Shown piece by piece: positions 27,001 through 35,254 of a stretch of DNA of 64,000 bases. Within the stretch, counting starts at the first letter, position 1. Each line of letters begins with the position of its first letter. The DNA comes from Bacteroidota bacterium. Lineage in GTDB: Bacteria > Bacteroidota > Ignavibacteria > Palsa-1295. The stretch is from contig JAJPIQ010000082.1 of assembly GCA_021324685.1 (NCBI GenBank), positions 1 through 64,000 on the forward strand, given 5' to 3'. Position numbers and translations under genes: made by a program. The notes under the pieces were generated by a model that made no database searches, was not told the DNA's origin, and was given only the letters and a program-made list of their open reading frames with translations.

Positions 27001-29937
27001 ATGCGCAAGCTATACGGCTCATGGGCGGCGGTTCTCGCCGTTCTGGTGCTCGTGTGCGGAATCACGCCAGTCCGCAGTCAGACGTTGAAGGCGTATCCCA
27101 CTCTCTCGCTCCGGAATTTCAAATGTCCGGGTCTGCAGGGTGACACGATCGAGCGTGTCCCGGCTCCGGGTCCGGGTGGAGATCGGTACTTTCTGGTACC
27201 GGTGTATTGCTATAATGAAGTCGATACGAACTTCAACCCGAACAACAATGGCACCATCCAGGGCCAGCACCTCGAGCCGATCCGGAGCTTTAATTTCCAG
27301 TTCTGGTACGTGACGCAGGCGATGGTGCTCGATACGGGCCACGGTTCGCCGATCGTCCTTGCTACGCCAACCGATACGGCGATGGCGAAGACGTTCTTCG
27401 TCCAGTTCAGCGATCAATCGGCAAACAATCCGAATAATCCGTTCCAGCACGTGATCCGGATTTCGGGCGCCGGCTCGGTCCCGCTTCCGATCAACTCCTC
27501 GACCTATTGCCTATGCAAGAACGCGGTCCTTATGTGGCTCCGCTTCAAGGTCGTTCCGAGCAACGTAACGAGCGGTTTGCTGCACCTGGACTCCGCGACC
27601 TTTAACGATCATAGCGGCGATTTCTTTGTACAATCTCCAACCGGTATTCCCTCCTACACCGAAGGTAACTTTGGTGGCGGCTTGCCGAGCCCGAGTGGCG
27701 GCGGCGATGTCGGTTGCCCGTACAACGGACCGTTCGATCGCGGTTATGGCGAAGTCGATGTCACGGCTCAGCCGACCTTCCTCCTGCGCCCATTCTCTCA
27801 GATCTATGAGATCAATGGCCCAGGCAGTGCAAACGACTCGCTCTTAGTCGATCTCGTGTACGATCCGACGGTCTCGTCCGGTTCGGTCTCGCGTAATCTT
27901 CAGTTGAGTGACGCCGTCGGCAATACCGTGATCCAGAATATTACGATCTCTTCCGACCAACAGTGGCTGCAGATCAGTGCGACGGGCCCATCCGGTGGCT
28001 CCGACTCGATTACTTCGCCCAGCGGGTTCCCTGATATTAACTACGCCACGAGCTTCGGTTCTTCGGTGCAGAATGTTTTCTTAAACGTTCCTAATCCGTC
28101 CAGCCTTGCGCCGGGTGTTTACTATGCAACGGTAACGTTCACCAGCTACGGCACTTCGAACAGCCCGCTTACGCTGCATGTACGCTTCGTTCGCCTTGCA
28201 TCGCCGAACGAACCGCAGCCCGGTGGGTCCGGAACAGGTATTCGCCTGAACATCACGAATAGCTGCGTACCGACCTGCACCAATATCGTGACCTTTGGAA
28301 CAGGCCCCGGAGCGACGTCCGGTATTGACGTCCTCTATGGCGAACAACGCGTGACCGTCGAGGACACGCTCGGCGCCGATACGAACGGTACGTGTATCGC
28401 TTATTTCGTTCCGCTCGATAACACCGTCGATACGGCGTTCCAAAACCCCGATTTCATCGGTATGACCCGCGATATTCGTTCCGATAAAACGGATACGACG
28501 CTTATCTACCAGGTTGATTTCAATCCGGGTAACGTGAACTGCTATCCGGTGAAAGTCTGCGTCGATCCGCACGACTTCCCGAATGGCGCTCGTATCGTCA
28601 TGAAGTTTACACTCAACGGTTCCGAGCAAGGCATTGACTTGCGTAATGCAACAGTTGACGTCAACGGTATGGAGTGCGTCACGATCACGGACCACCGGAT
28701 CAACCACTTCTATATCGAGTATACGCCGGCTACGATCGCGAATCTTGGGACGTTCCTGAAGCTCAATAGCTGGACTCTCATTTCGCTCCCGGTTGTTCCG
28801 CCGAATCCGAATGCGACTGTTATTTTCCCTCATGCGGCAACGCCTCCGTTCCAGTACACGTCGCAGAGCGGTTGGGTGCAGCCGCCGGGCAATAACCTTG
28901 AGTTCGGCCGCGGCTATATGATCCGCTATGGCGACTTTATCGGACCCGATATCACGGTTGCCGGGATTAAGTCTTATTCGATCACCAATGTTGCGGTCTC
29001 GCAAGGTTGGAACTCTATTGGCGGCACGAGCGGCACCGGTACATTCAATGGTTCGGATGGTACGGTCATGCTCTTCACGCCTCCTGCGAATGGCGCTCCA
29101 GTGCCGATCGCTCAGACGGACGCACTCTGGGAGTTCACGCCGCAACGCGGGTACGATCAGACCAATTTCTTCACACCGGGCGAAGGATATTTCATCAAAG
29201 TCAGTGCAACTGGGTTTTATAACCTGAATACACCGGCACCAAAAGTGGGAGTAACGCATGCCTCGCAGAACCCGGCCGGTAAGATCGCCGAGATCGGAAA
29301 TTTGCAAGGCCAGCTTGCGCACGTCCTCGTCCGCGATGCTGCGGATAACGGCCAGACGCTTTACTTCGGCCATGCGACGACGTCGATGCCGGAAGCCAGC
29401 TTCGAAATGCCGGTGCTCTTCCACGATTTCGATGCTCGCTTTGAAGCCAACAGCGGCATGATGAGCTATAATCACTCGTCGTATACCGTCGATCTCCATG
29501 CGGCGAACTTCCCGCTCACGATGACCTTCACGAACCTTTCGGGTACCGTCGAAGTCACCGATATGAACGGTAAAGTTCTCGGCACGGCGACGAATAACGG
29601 CATCGTGACGATCTCGGATGCGACCGTTAAGCAGGTCCGCATTGCCGAGAAAGAAGACAATGTCGGTGCGAATGTACTCGGCTACGCGATTACCGCTACC
29701 GAGAACCCATTCCACGAGACTTCGACGATCCAGTACACGGTTCCGCAGGAATCGGTCGTTACGCTCGTCGTCTATAATGCGCTCGGCCAGGTCGTCTCGA
29801 CGCTCGTGAGCGGCACGGTCGGAGCAGGACAGCATGAGGCGCTCTTCGATGGCACGAACCTGCCGTCAGGCACTTACTACTGCACGATGAAGGCTGGCAA
29901 TTTTGTCCAGACCCAGTCGCTCAGCCTCGAACGGTAA
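27001..29937 (+). CDS. T9SS-secreted multidomain surface protein
   Basis: 978 residues. I chose the ATG at 27001 because AAGGAG precedes it by about 10 bp and a signal peptide follows (AAVLAVLVLVCGITPVRSQ); the frame opens 70 codons earlier inside the previous gene. Residues about 300-400 look BACON-like (SSDQQWLQIS ... PGVYYATVTFTS). About 413-579 is a Cys-containing module shared with the 17500 protein (FGTGPGATSGIDVLYGE, RDIRSDKTD, VDFNPGN, YPVKVC, MECVTITD). Next comes a region common in T9SS cargo (NSWTLISLPVVPP, FGRGYMIRYG). A T9SS domain ends it (ATENPFHETSTIQY, LVVYNALGQVVSTLVSG). Possible promoter upstream: TTTG at 26935-26938 and TA at 26959. Confidence 0.9.
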   Translation: MRKLYGSWAAVLAVLVLVCGITPVRSQTLKAYPTLSLRNFKCPGLQGDTIERVPAPGPGGDRYFLVPVYCYNEVDTNFNPNNNGTIQGQHLEPIRSFNFQFWYVTQAMVLDTGHGSPIVLATPTDTAMAKTFFVQFSDQSANNPNNPFQHVIRISGAGSVPLPINSSTYCLCKNAVLMWLRFKVVPSNVTSGLLHLDSATFNDHSGDFFVQSPTGIPSYTEGNFGGGLPSPSGGGDVGCPYNGPFDRGYGEVDVTAQPTFLLRPFSQIYEINGPGSANDSLLVDLVYDPTVSSGSVSRNLQLSDAVGNTVIQNITISSDQQWLQISATGPSGGSDSITSPSGFPDINYATSFGSSVQNVFLNVPNPSSLAPGVYYATVTFTSYGTSNSPLTLHVRFVRLASPNEPQPGGSGTGIRLNITNSCVPTCTNIVTFGTGPGATSGIDVLYGEQRVTVEDTLGADTNGTCIAYFVPLDNTVDTAFQNPDFIGMTRDIRSDKTDTTLIYQVDFNPGNVNCYPVKVCVDPHDFPNGARIVMKFTLNGSEQGIDLRNATVDVNGMECVTITDHRINHFYIEYTPATIANLGTFLKLNSWTLISLPVVPPNPNATVIFPHAATPPFQYTSQSGWVQPPGNNLEFGRGYMIRYGDFIGPDITVAGIKSYSITNVAVSQGWNSIGGTSGTGTFNGSDGTVMLFTPPANGAPVPIAQTDALWEFTPQRGYDQTNFFTPGEGYFIKVSATGFYNLNTPAPKVGVTHASQNPAGKIAEIGNLQGQLAHVLVRDAADNGQTLYFGHATTSMPEASFEMPVLFHDFDARFEANSGMMSYNHSSYTVDLHAANFPLTMTFTNLSGTVEVTDMNGKVLGTATNNGIVTISDATVKQVRIAEKEDNVGANVLGYAITATENPFHETSTIQYTVPQESVVTLVVYNALGQVVSTLVSGTVGAGQHEALFDGTNLPSGTYYCTMKAGNFVQTQSLSLER

Positions 29938-29949
29938 ACCTTTTCCAAT

Positions 29950-29973
29950 CCCCTCCTTGATCATAAGGAGGGG
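29950..29973 (+). other. 9-bp hairpin downstream of the 27001 gene
   Basis: CCCCTCCTT (29950-29958) pairs perfectly with AAGGAGGGG (29965-29973) over a 6-nt loop. No T-run follows; a stronger terminator lies 64 bp further on. Confidence 0.6.
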
Positions 29974-30036
29974 GCCGGAAGCATGAGCGATCATGCGAGT
30001 GGTCTTGTAACAAACGGCCACGACAGGAGTTATTCG

Positions 30037-30080
30037 GAGCGGGAGTTGCTTATACCAAGCAGCTCCCGCTCTTTGGTTTT
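30037..30080 (+). terminator. Intrinsic terminator closing the 27001 transcript
   Basis: A 15-bp stem with one wobble pairs 30037-30051 with 30057-30071 (GAGCGGGAG on one side, CTCCCGCTC on the other) over a 5-nt loop. TTTGGTTTTT follows. The strong stem and T-rich tail make it the clearest terminator in the surface-protein block. Confidence 0.85.
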
Positions 30081-30105
30081 TAACTCAACAATTTTTTGTG
30101 AAGCG

Positions 30106-30978
30106 ATGAAGCTTTTTAATGCAATGAAGCGGTATCCGATCCTTGGTGTAGTGGTTGTGTGCGGTGTCGCGGTTTTTGTGCCTCGGACGCGAGCACAGTC
30201 GCTGATACCGGAGTTCCGGTTGGACCTGCACTACCACGACGCCGGAAACGGCGGGAACGGTTACCCTGTCGCGTTCGGCTACGATGCCCGAGCGACCGAT
30301 GGGATCGATACAGCCTTCGGCGAAGCGTATTATCCGCCCGTAGTGGGACCGGGGGGCTTTTATCTGGCGTTCCAAATATCGGACACGGAAGCATCGCTCA
30401 TCGATATCATGTACAAGCCGGGGACCGACACCTTTACGATCCAATACCCACTCGTCCTTTCAGCATTCGAATACCCTGCTACGCTCTCCTGGGACCGATA
30501 CCAAATTCCTTCCCAGATCAAGGCGATTACGATCGCACCGCCCGGCAATCATACAAGATTGATGGCGGATATGACCAAGCAGGACTCCGTTGTCATTACG
30601 ACCGACCTCAGCAGTCCCGATTATGCGTTGAACTGGATGCCCGCGATCATCACGGTGTATTATAATTTTGCCCCGGCAGCGGTGGAGAACGATTTTACGG
30701 CCGACGCAGGATTAATCTCGAAGGCATCGGTCTATCCAAATCCAATGGTCTCGAACAGCGTGCTCGATCTTACAATGAACGATGCAGCGCTCGTTACGAT
30801 AGAGGCGTATGATGTCACGGGCCGCGAGCTAATGTATATCTCGAGGAATGTCGGTCCCGGAGATGCGGTGATGGGCTTAAACACGCTTCCTAAGTCGAGT
30901 GGCGCAGTGCTCTTACGAATCGATGCCAGTTCCTCGTCCCGGCATGAGACGCGTACCGTCATGGCCATGCGGGAATAA
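30106..30978 (+). CDS. Secreted protein with T9SS sorting domain
   Basis: 290 residues from the ATG at 30106 (the frame opens at 29983 inside the terminator region, so the internal start is preferred; 30124 is an alternative). Signal peptide YPILGVVVVCGVAVFVPRTRAQ. The first about 190 residues form a beta-rich region with no recognised family. The C-terminus is a T9SS-like sorting domain (KASVYPNPMVSNSVLDL, VTIEAYDVTGRELMYIS). Its start follows the terminator by only about 25 bp, leaving little room for a separate promoter. Its stop (TAA 30976-30978) abuts the stop of the convergent next gene with no gap. Confidence 0.82.
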   Translation: MKLFNAMKRYPILGVVVVCGVAVFVPRTRAQSLIPEFRLDLHYHDAGNGGNGYPVAFGYDARATDGIDTAFGEAYYPPVVGPGGFYLAFQISDTEASLIDIMYKPGTDTFTIQYPLVLSAFEYPATLSWDRYQIPSQIKAITIAPPGNHTRLMADMTKQDSVVITTDLSSPDYALNWMPAIITVYYNFAPAAVENDFTADAGLISKASVYPNPMVSNSVLDLTMNDAALVTIEAYDVTGRELMYISRNVGPGDAVMGLNTLPKSSGAVLLRIDASSSSRHETRTVMAMRE

Positions 30979-33315
30979 TTACTCGCCGATCACGATCTTT
31001 CCGGACCAGACCTGATCGCCGCTTACGAGGTGATAAAAATATATATCTCTCGCAAGAAGCGAGGTCGGAATAACCTGATTATTTCCATTGACGAAAGCAT
31101 GGAGGACCGGCGCACCTAAAATATTCAGGAGGGTGAAGCGGGCAGTGGGATTCAAGTCGGAGTGGAGAGCAATGCGAATACCGTCCGATTCGGGCAAAAT
31201 ACTTAAAGTGTTGTTCTTCAATGCCATCACACCATCCGTAGCATATCCCTTTCCCTGAAGCTGTACCGTTCGGGTTCCCGCGGAAGTCGAACGGACATGA
31301 AACGTCCCGGAATACGTCATGCTTGCTACGGGCGAGAACGTAATATGGAGCGTGTCCGACGTGAATGAGTTAAGCGTGATGGGTAGCGCATCCATGCCGT
31401 CTCTAAACGCAGGATTATCGCTCCAGATGGAGTCGAACGTGATGGGCCAGGCCGAGGAAGTGTCGTTCAGAACGATCGAGGCAATAGTTTTACTGGTGCC
31501 CACCTGAACGGTATCAAAGTTCGTTGCGGACATTGTAAAACCCGGTTTCAGTGTGGTGCTGGGAACAGAATAGGAAATTTCTCCCACACTTCGATTCCCC
31601 GTCATGTCGTACGCCGTAAAACGCGCGAATGCAGCTTTGCTGGCATCTGCCAGGCAGGCCGTGAGCGTCGTCGAACTCGTGCTATCGCCAGGAATGAAAG
31701 TGGGGTCACCGGAAATCGTGAGGTTCACAAGGGAGTCGATCTCGATATAGGAAATCCCCGAGCCAGCGTCCGAAATCGTAACTTTGTCGCAGCCATTTGT
31801 TTCATTCCAGGAAAGGACCGGCGGGATTTGGTCGTTTCCGGCGGCTGCGAGAAGTCCCGGTGAAGCAGGATACGTAATGCTCTGGCCGGTATGCGTTGCA
31901 TACGCGTAGGCATAAGCGCCGACCGGCAGATCGGATTCGATTCGGTGACTGCCGGGCTGGACGGCACCTATAGGATTGCGATAGACCGTGTATTCTCCGG
32001 AGATCGGTTTCTTTGTCCAGTTCCCAATGCTTGCACCGTCGAAGGTGACCGACTTCGCATTCGCATTCACGATAATGTTTACGTACGGAGCGAATTGGGT
32101 AGTGAACGATGCATTATACAGTGGGACTTGAATGGTCGCTGAGTTCCCAAAGAGTTCTGCCGGTGTAAGTACCGCCATGGCCGGCGAGCCCGACGTCCCC
32201 GTCTCCTGCGATGGATAATCGGCCCCGTTCATATATTGCGTAAGCAGGAAGGGTGCCGAGCTGTACCACTTTGCCGGACCCGAAATGTCGGAAGCGGAGC
32301 TTAAATCGAATGCATGGTCCAGCGTGCAGAACGCATGATCGCCGGTTTGATCGACGATATTGATCGTCTGCCCCGCCTGACTGCCGATGACGACGAATGT
32401 GCTCGCATCGTGATCGGTAATGCCTGGTGCCTGAAAAAATGGCACTGAATAATAGGTTCTTCCCCAGGAGCGGATCGGGGGGACCATATCGGCGACAAAA
32501 TCGTATTTCGCGTAGGTCGCAGGGATTTGTGCGCGCTGGCAGCCGCCGATCACCGCGATCGGGTAATTCGAGTGCAGGACCGTCCCGGTCACATCGTAAT
32601 CGGTGGGATTTTGCGGGATGACCGTCTTATATTGCACAGACTGGCCCTTATTCAGCGATTCGGTAAATGTTTGTCCTTTGGGATGCGCGACGGCGCTCGG
32701 GTTCGGCGCACTTTCAGTTTCTTCGCGAAGGTCGGCGCTCGGTGTGATCGTCACGAGGGTACTGTCGTGCTCCGCCACGATCGTAAACAGGGAGGGATAA
32801 TCGAATTCGTCCGAGCTTGAGCCATAAAAATAGGCTTCGTACCCGGCCACGATATAATCCCTGCCAAGCTGAAAATCGGGCAGTAAATGGATTCCATCTC
32901 CGGCGCTATCGGCGGTCTGGATTTCTGTGAGCATCAGGTCGAGATCCGCGGAGTCGGACCATACATGATAACCTTTGTCCTCCACAATGCCACTTGTTTT
33001 GATGACCTGCGTAAGCGGCAGTGCATAGGCTGCCGTTTTGCCGGCCTGTACCGAAACCGACGCATCGAAGTTCGCGACATGAATATGGGCAATCGTGTTT
33101 TTGGGGGACGTAATATTTAGCTCGTAATAGGTCGCTGCCGTGCTCTGGCCGAAGAGTTCGGGTGGCGCAAACCAAACGCTGCGGCCCATGACCGCTGAAG
33201 AATCGTGCGGAAAGTAAAAAGCCGTGTCATGGAATAATGACTGAGCGGCTGCACCAGATGTAAACATAGCAAGGAAGGTGAGCACCACGAGAGAACGGGC
33301 ACGCTGTGGGATCAT
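30979..33315 (-). CDS. T9SS-secreted protein with IgGFc-binding-type domain
   Basis: 778 residues; signal peptide LVVLTFLAMFTSGAAAQ. Residues about 25-490 match the layout of the IgGFc-binding N-terminal domain family found in mucin-like and bacterial surface proteins: VWFAPPELFG, FVADMVPPIRSWGRTYYSVP, DASTFVVIGSQAGQTI, PVGAYAYAYATHTG. A beta-sandwich with DSIWSDNPAF and TLHITFSPVASMTYSGTF follows, resembling an ASPM/SPD-2/Hydin-type (choice-of-anchor D) repeat. The final about 75 residues are a divergent T9SS sorting domain (ARFTLLNILGAPVLHAF, ARDIYFYHLVSGDQVWSGK). Bacterial members are adhesion-associated; Fc binding is not implied. Confidence 0.85.
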   Translation of the reverse strand: MIPQRARSLVVLTFLAMFTSGAAAQSLFHDTAFYFPHDSSAVMGRSVWFAPPELFGQSTAATYYELNITSPKNTIAHIHVANFDASVSVQAGKTAAYALPLTQVIKTSGIVEDKGYHVWSDSADLDLMLTEIQTADSAGDGIHLLPDFQLGRDYIVAGYEAYFYGSSSDEFDYPSLFTIVAEHDSTLVTITPSADLREETESAPNPSAVAHPKGQTFTESLNKGQSVQYKTVIPQNPTDYDVTGTVLHSNYPIAVIGGCQRAQIPATYAKYDFVADMVPPIRSWGRTYYSVPFFQAPGITDHDASTFVVIGSQAGQTINIVDQTGDHAFCTLDHAFDLSSASDISGPAKWYSSAPFLLTQYMNGADYPSQETGTSGSPAMAVLTPAELFGNSATIQVPLYNASFTTQFAPYVNIIVNANAKSVTFDGASIGNWTKKPISGEYTVYRNPIGAVQPGSHRIESDLPVGAYAYAYATHTGQSITYPASPGLLAAAGNDQIPPVLSWNETNGCDKVTISDAGSGISYIEIDSLVNLTISGDPTFIPGDSTSSTTLTACLADASKAAFARFTAYDMTGNRSVGEISYSVPSTTLKPGFTMSATNFDTVQVGTSKTIASIVLNDTSSAWPITFDSIWSDNPAFRDGMDALPITLNSFTSDTLHITFSPVASMTYSGTFHVRSTSAGTRTVQLQGKGYATDGVMALKNNTLSILPESDGIRIALHSDLNPTARFTLLNILGAPVLHAFVNGNNQVIPTSLLARDIYFYHLVSGDQVWSGKIVIGE

Positions 33316-33416
33316 AAATTTTTTTGTTTTGGCCCTATGGCCAGACCGAGAAATACCGCCCTTAGAACCCCAAAAGGAGTCAAAGGTTACAGTTGCATCT
33401 TAATTTTCGGTCACGG

Positions 33417-33505
33417 CTAAACGACCAGCCGGCCGGTTTGAAGCTCTCCATCGACCTCGAAACGATAGATATAGACGCCTGACGATTTATTTGTGTAGGA
33501 CAAGA
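33417..33505 (-). pseudogene. Relic of a T9SS type A sorting domain
   Basis: The minus strand reads NKSSGVYIYRFEVDGELQTG then RLVV and a TAG at 33417-33419. This is the end of a type A sorting domain (compare LPSGTYYCTMKAGNFVQTQ in a neighbour). The frame is open only from 33527 (TAA upstream) and has no start or upstream domains, so it is the 3' remnant of a deleted cargo gene. It lies between two genes, in the 259 bp of 33316-33574, which hold nothing else recognisable. Confidence 0.7.
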
Positions 33506-33574
33506 ACGCCCTGAAGCCGCAGGGTTACAGTATTTATCAATGGAAATGAACTTTCGGCTTTGCAAGACCTTTTA

Positions 33575-34861
33575 ATGGGCATGCCTGATAAAGCGGTTTT
33601 GGAGGGTACGATTTCTCGTTCTTCGAGTCAGCCCGTGATGCTGGAACCGGAACATGCTGTGACGGTCGGTGCCCTTACGAAGAACATTCGTGGGTTGCTC
33701 GAAAGCACCTTCGTGGACGTGACCGTCGAAGGCGAGATCTCGAACTTCATCGATCACCGCTCCGGCCACCGGTATTGGACGCTCAAAGATGCGGACGCGC
33801 AGATCTCCTGCGTGTTCTGGAAGAGCCGCTTCCTTACGTTCGACCTGAAAGACGGAATGAAGGTCGTCTGTCGTGGAAGGATCACCGTCTATCCGCCGCG
33901 GGGGAATTATCAGTTGGACGTCTTCCAGGTCCGGGCGAGCGGGATCGGGGAACTTCAGCGGGCGTACGAAGAACGATATGCGCGGCTGCTCGCGGAAGGT
34001 TTTTTCGACGAACGCCGAAAGCGTCCCATTCCGAAGTTCCCGAAGACGATCGGCATTGTAACGAGCGAAAGCGGAGCGGCACTACAGGACATTCTTACTG
34101 TGCTTCGCCGCCGGTTTCCGGTCGCGAACGTGATCGTGCGGCCGTGTGCGGTGCAAGGGGTGGGTGCTGAACTTGAAATTGCACGAGCGATCCAGGAATT
34201 TAATCTTTATACCGTTGGCACTCGACTTCCGGATAAAAAGAGCGGAGTCGATGTCCTCATCGTAGGACGCGGCGGAGGTTCCCTGGAAGACCTGTGGTGC
34301 TTTAACGAAGAGGCGGTGGTGCGGGCGATCTTCGCTTCGAAGATCCCCGTGATCAGCGCGGTCGGGCATGAGATCGATTTTACACTTGCAGACTTTGTCG
34401 CCGATCTTCGGGCGCCCACTCCGACGGCGGCCGCGGAACTTGCAACACCGGACCGCGAGGAACTTCTTTCGATGATCGATGCCGTGCGCGAAGGGCTCGT
34501 CCGCCATACTCGTTCTGAGGTCGCCCGTCACCGCCGAGAACTCGAAATGGCGTCCAACGCTCGTTCATTGCTGCTTTCGCTTTCTAATGCCGTCGAGCAG
34601 CGGCGAGGTCGATTGAATTCCGAAATTCTGGACGCGACACGTTCTGTCGTTCATTCGCTCGAACGGTTGCGACTGCGGCTCGAACGCGATAGCGCGAAGC
34701 TCGCCGCGATGAACCCAGACCGGGTACTCGATCGCGGCTTTACCGCACTCGAAACGGCCGACGGAGCAATCATTCCCAGGCTTTCACAGCTCCTGGAGCG
34801 CGAAGAAAAGAACGGTATTCTGGTCTTTGCCGATGGCAGAATTTCGGTCCGGTTCGATTGA
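33575..34861 (+). CDS. xseA: Exodeoxyribonuclease VII large subunit
   Basis: 428 residues from the ATG at 33575 (the frame opens with TTG at 33560; an ATG at 33581 is also possible). Single-strand-specific exonuclease with XseB. The N-terminal OB-fold carries VTVEGEISNF and HRYWTLKDADAQISCVFWK. The catalytic core shows GIVTSESGAALQDIL, VGRGGGSLEDLWCFNEE and SAVGHEIDFTLADFVADLRA. The helical C-terminal half and the final DRGFTAL segment are complete. xseB follows 39 bp later, so the two subunits are co-transcribed. Confidence 0.96.
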   Translation: MGMPDKAVLEGTISRSSSQPVMLEPEHAVTVGALTKNIRGLLESTFVDVTVEGEISNFIDHRSGHRYWTLKDADAQISCVFWKSRFLTFDLKDGMKVVCRGRITVYPPRGNYQLDVFQVRASGIGELQRAYEERYARLLAEGFFDERRKRPIPKFPKTIGIVTSESGAALQDILTVLRRRFPVANVIVRPCAVQGVGAELEIARAIQEFNLYTVGTRLPDKKSGVDVLIVGRGGGSLEDLWCFNEEAVVRAIFASKIPVISAVGHEIDFTLADFVADLRAPTPTAAAELATPDREELLSMIDAVREGLVRHTRSEVARHRRELEMASNARSLLLSLSNAVEQRRGRLNSEILDATRSVVHSLERLRLRLERDSAKLAAMNPDRVLDRGFTALETADGAIIPRLSQLLEREEKNGILVFADGRISVRFD

Positions 34862-34900
34862 GGAAACCTTGTCGCGCAGTGAAAGCTTTGTGATACCTCT

Positions 34901-35170
34901 ATGCCTCGCAAGAACCCTGCAGAAACTTCGCGAACCTCGTTCGAATCCGAATTCGAGCGGCTTGCTACGATCGTCGATCGCCTGGAAGCCGGCAACGTCC
35001 CGCTGGCCGAAATGCTGACGCTCTATGAAGAAGCCATGGCACTTTCCGAAAAATTGAAAGCGGTGCTTGCCGAGGCTGAACTCCGTGTCGAAAAACTGGC
35101 CATGGTTCACGAAGAAATGCCACCCGCCTCCGAAGAAAATAGCATGGACGACGACGATAGCTTATTTTAA
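34901..35170 (+). CDS. xseB: Exodeoxyribonuclease VII small subunit
   Basis: 89 residues; small helical partner of XseA. The core FESEFERLATIVDRLEAGNV, then PLAEMLTLYEEAMALSEK, is the XseB signature. An acidic C-terminal tail (MDDDDSLF) is longer than needed for the helix pair. Located directly after xseA. Confidence 0.93.
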   Translation: MPRKNPAETSRTSFESEFERLATIVDRLEAGNVPLAEMLTLYEEAMALSEKLKAVLAEAELRVEKLAMVHEEMPPASEENSMDDDDSLF

Positions 35171-35202
35171 GTTTGTCGCCTTTAGCGCAGCCCTAAATTT
35201 CG

Positions 35203-35210
35203 TAATTTTG
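35203..35210 (+). promoter_or_regulatory. -7 element before sdhA
   Basis: TAATTTTG matches TAnnTTTG; a TTTG at 35172-35175 is rather far upstream (27 bp) to be its -33 partner. A start about 7 bp downstream would give a leader of roughly 38 nt before the sdhA ATG at 35255. Confidence 0.45.
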
Positions 35211-35254
35211 TACGCACCACTACATTCTCCCGACTGTTTGAAGGCGCGACTCAC

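Noticed and set aside
28081-29835. 584-residue minus-strand ORF in the 27001 gene
   Set aside because: Antisense frame of a well-supported T9SS protein; no domain, unusual Arg content.
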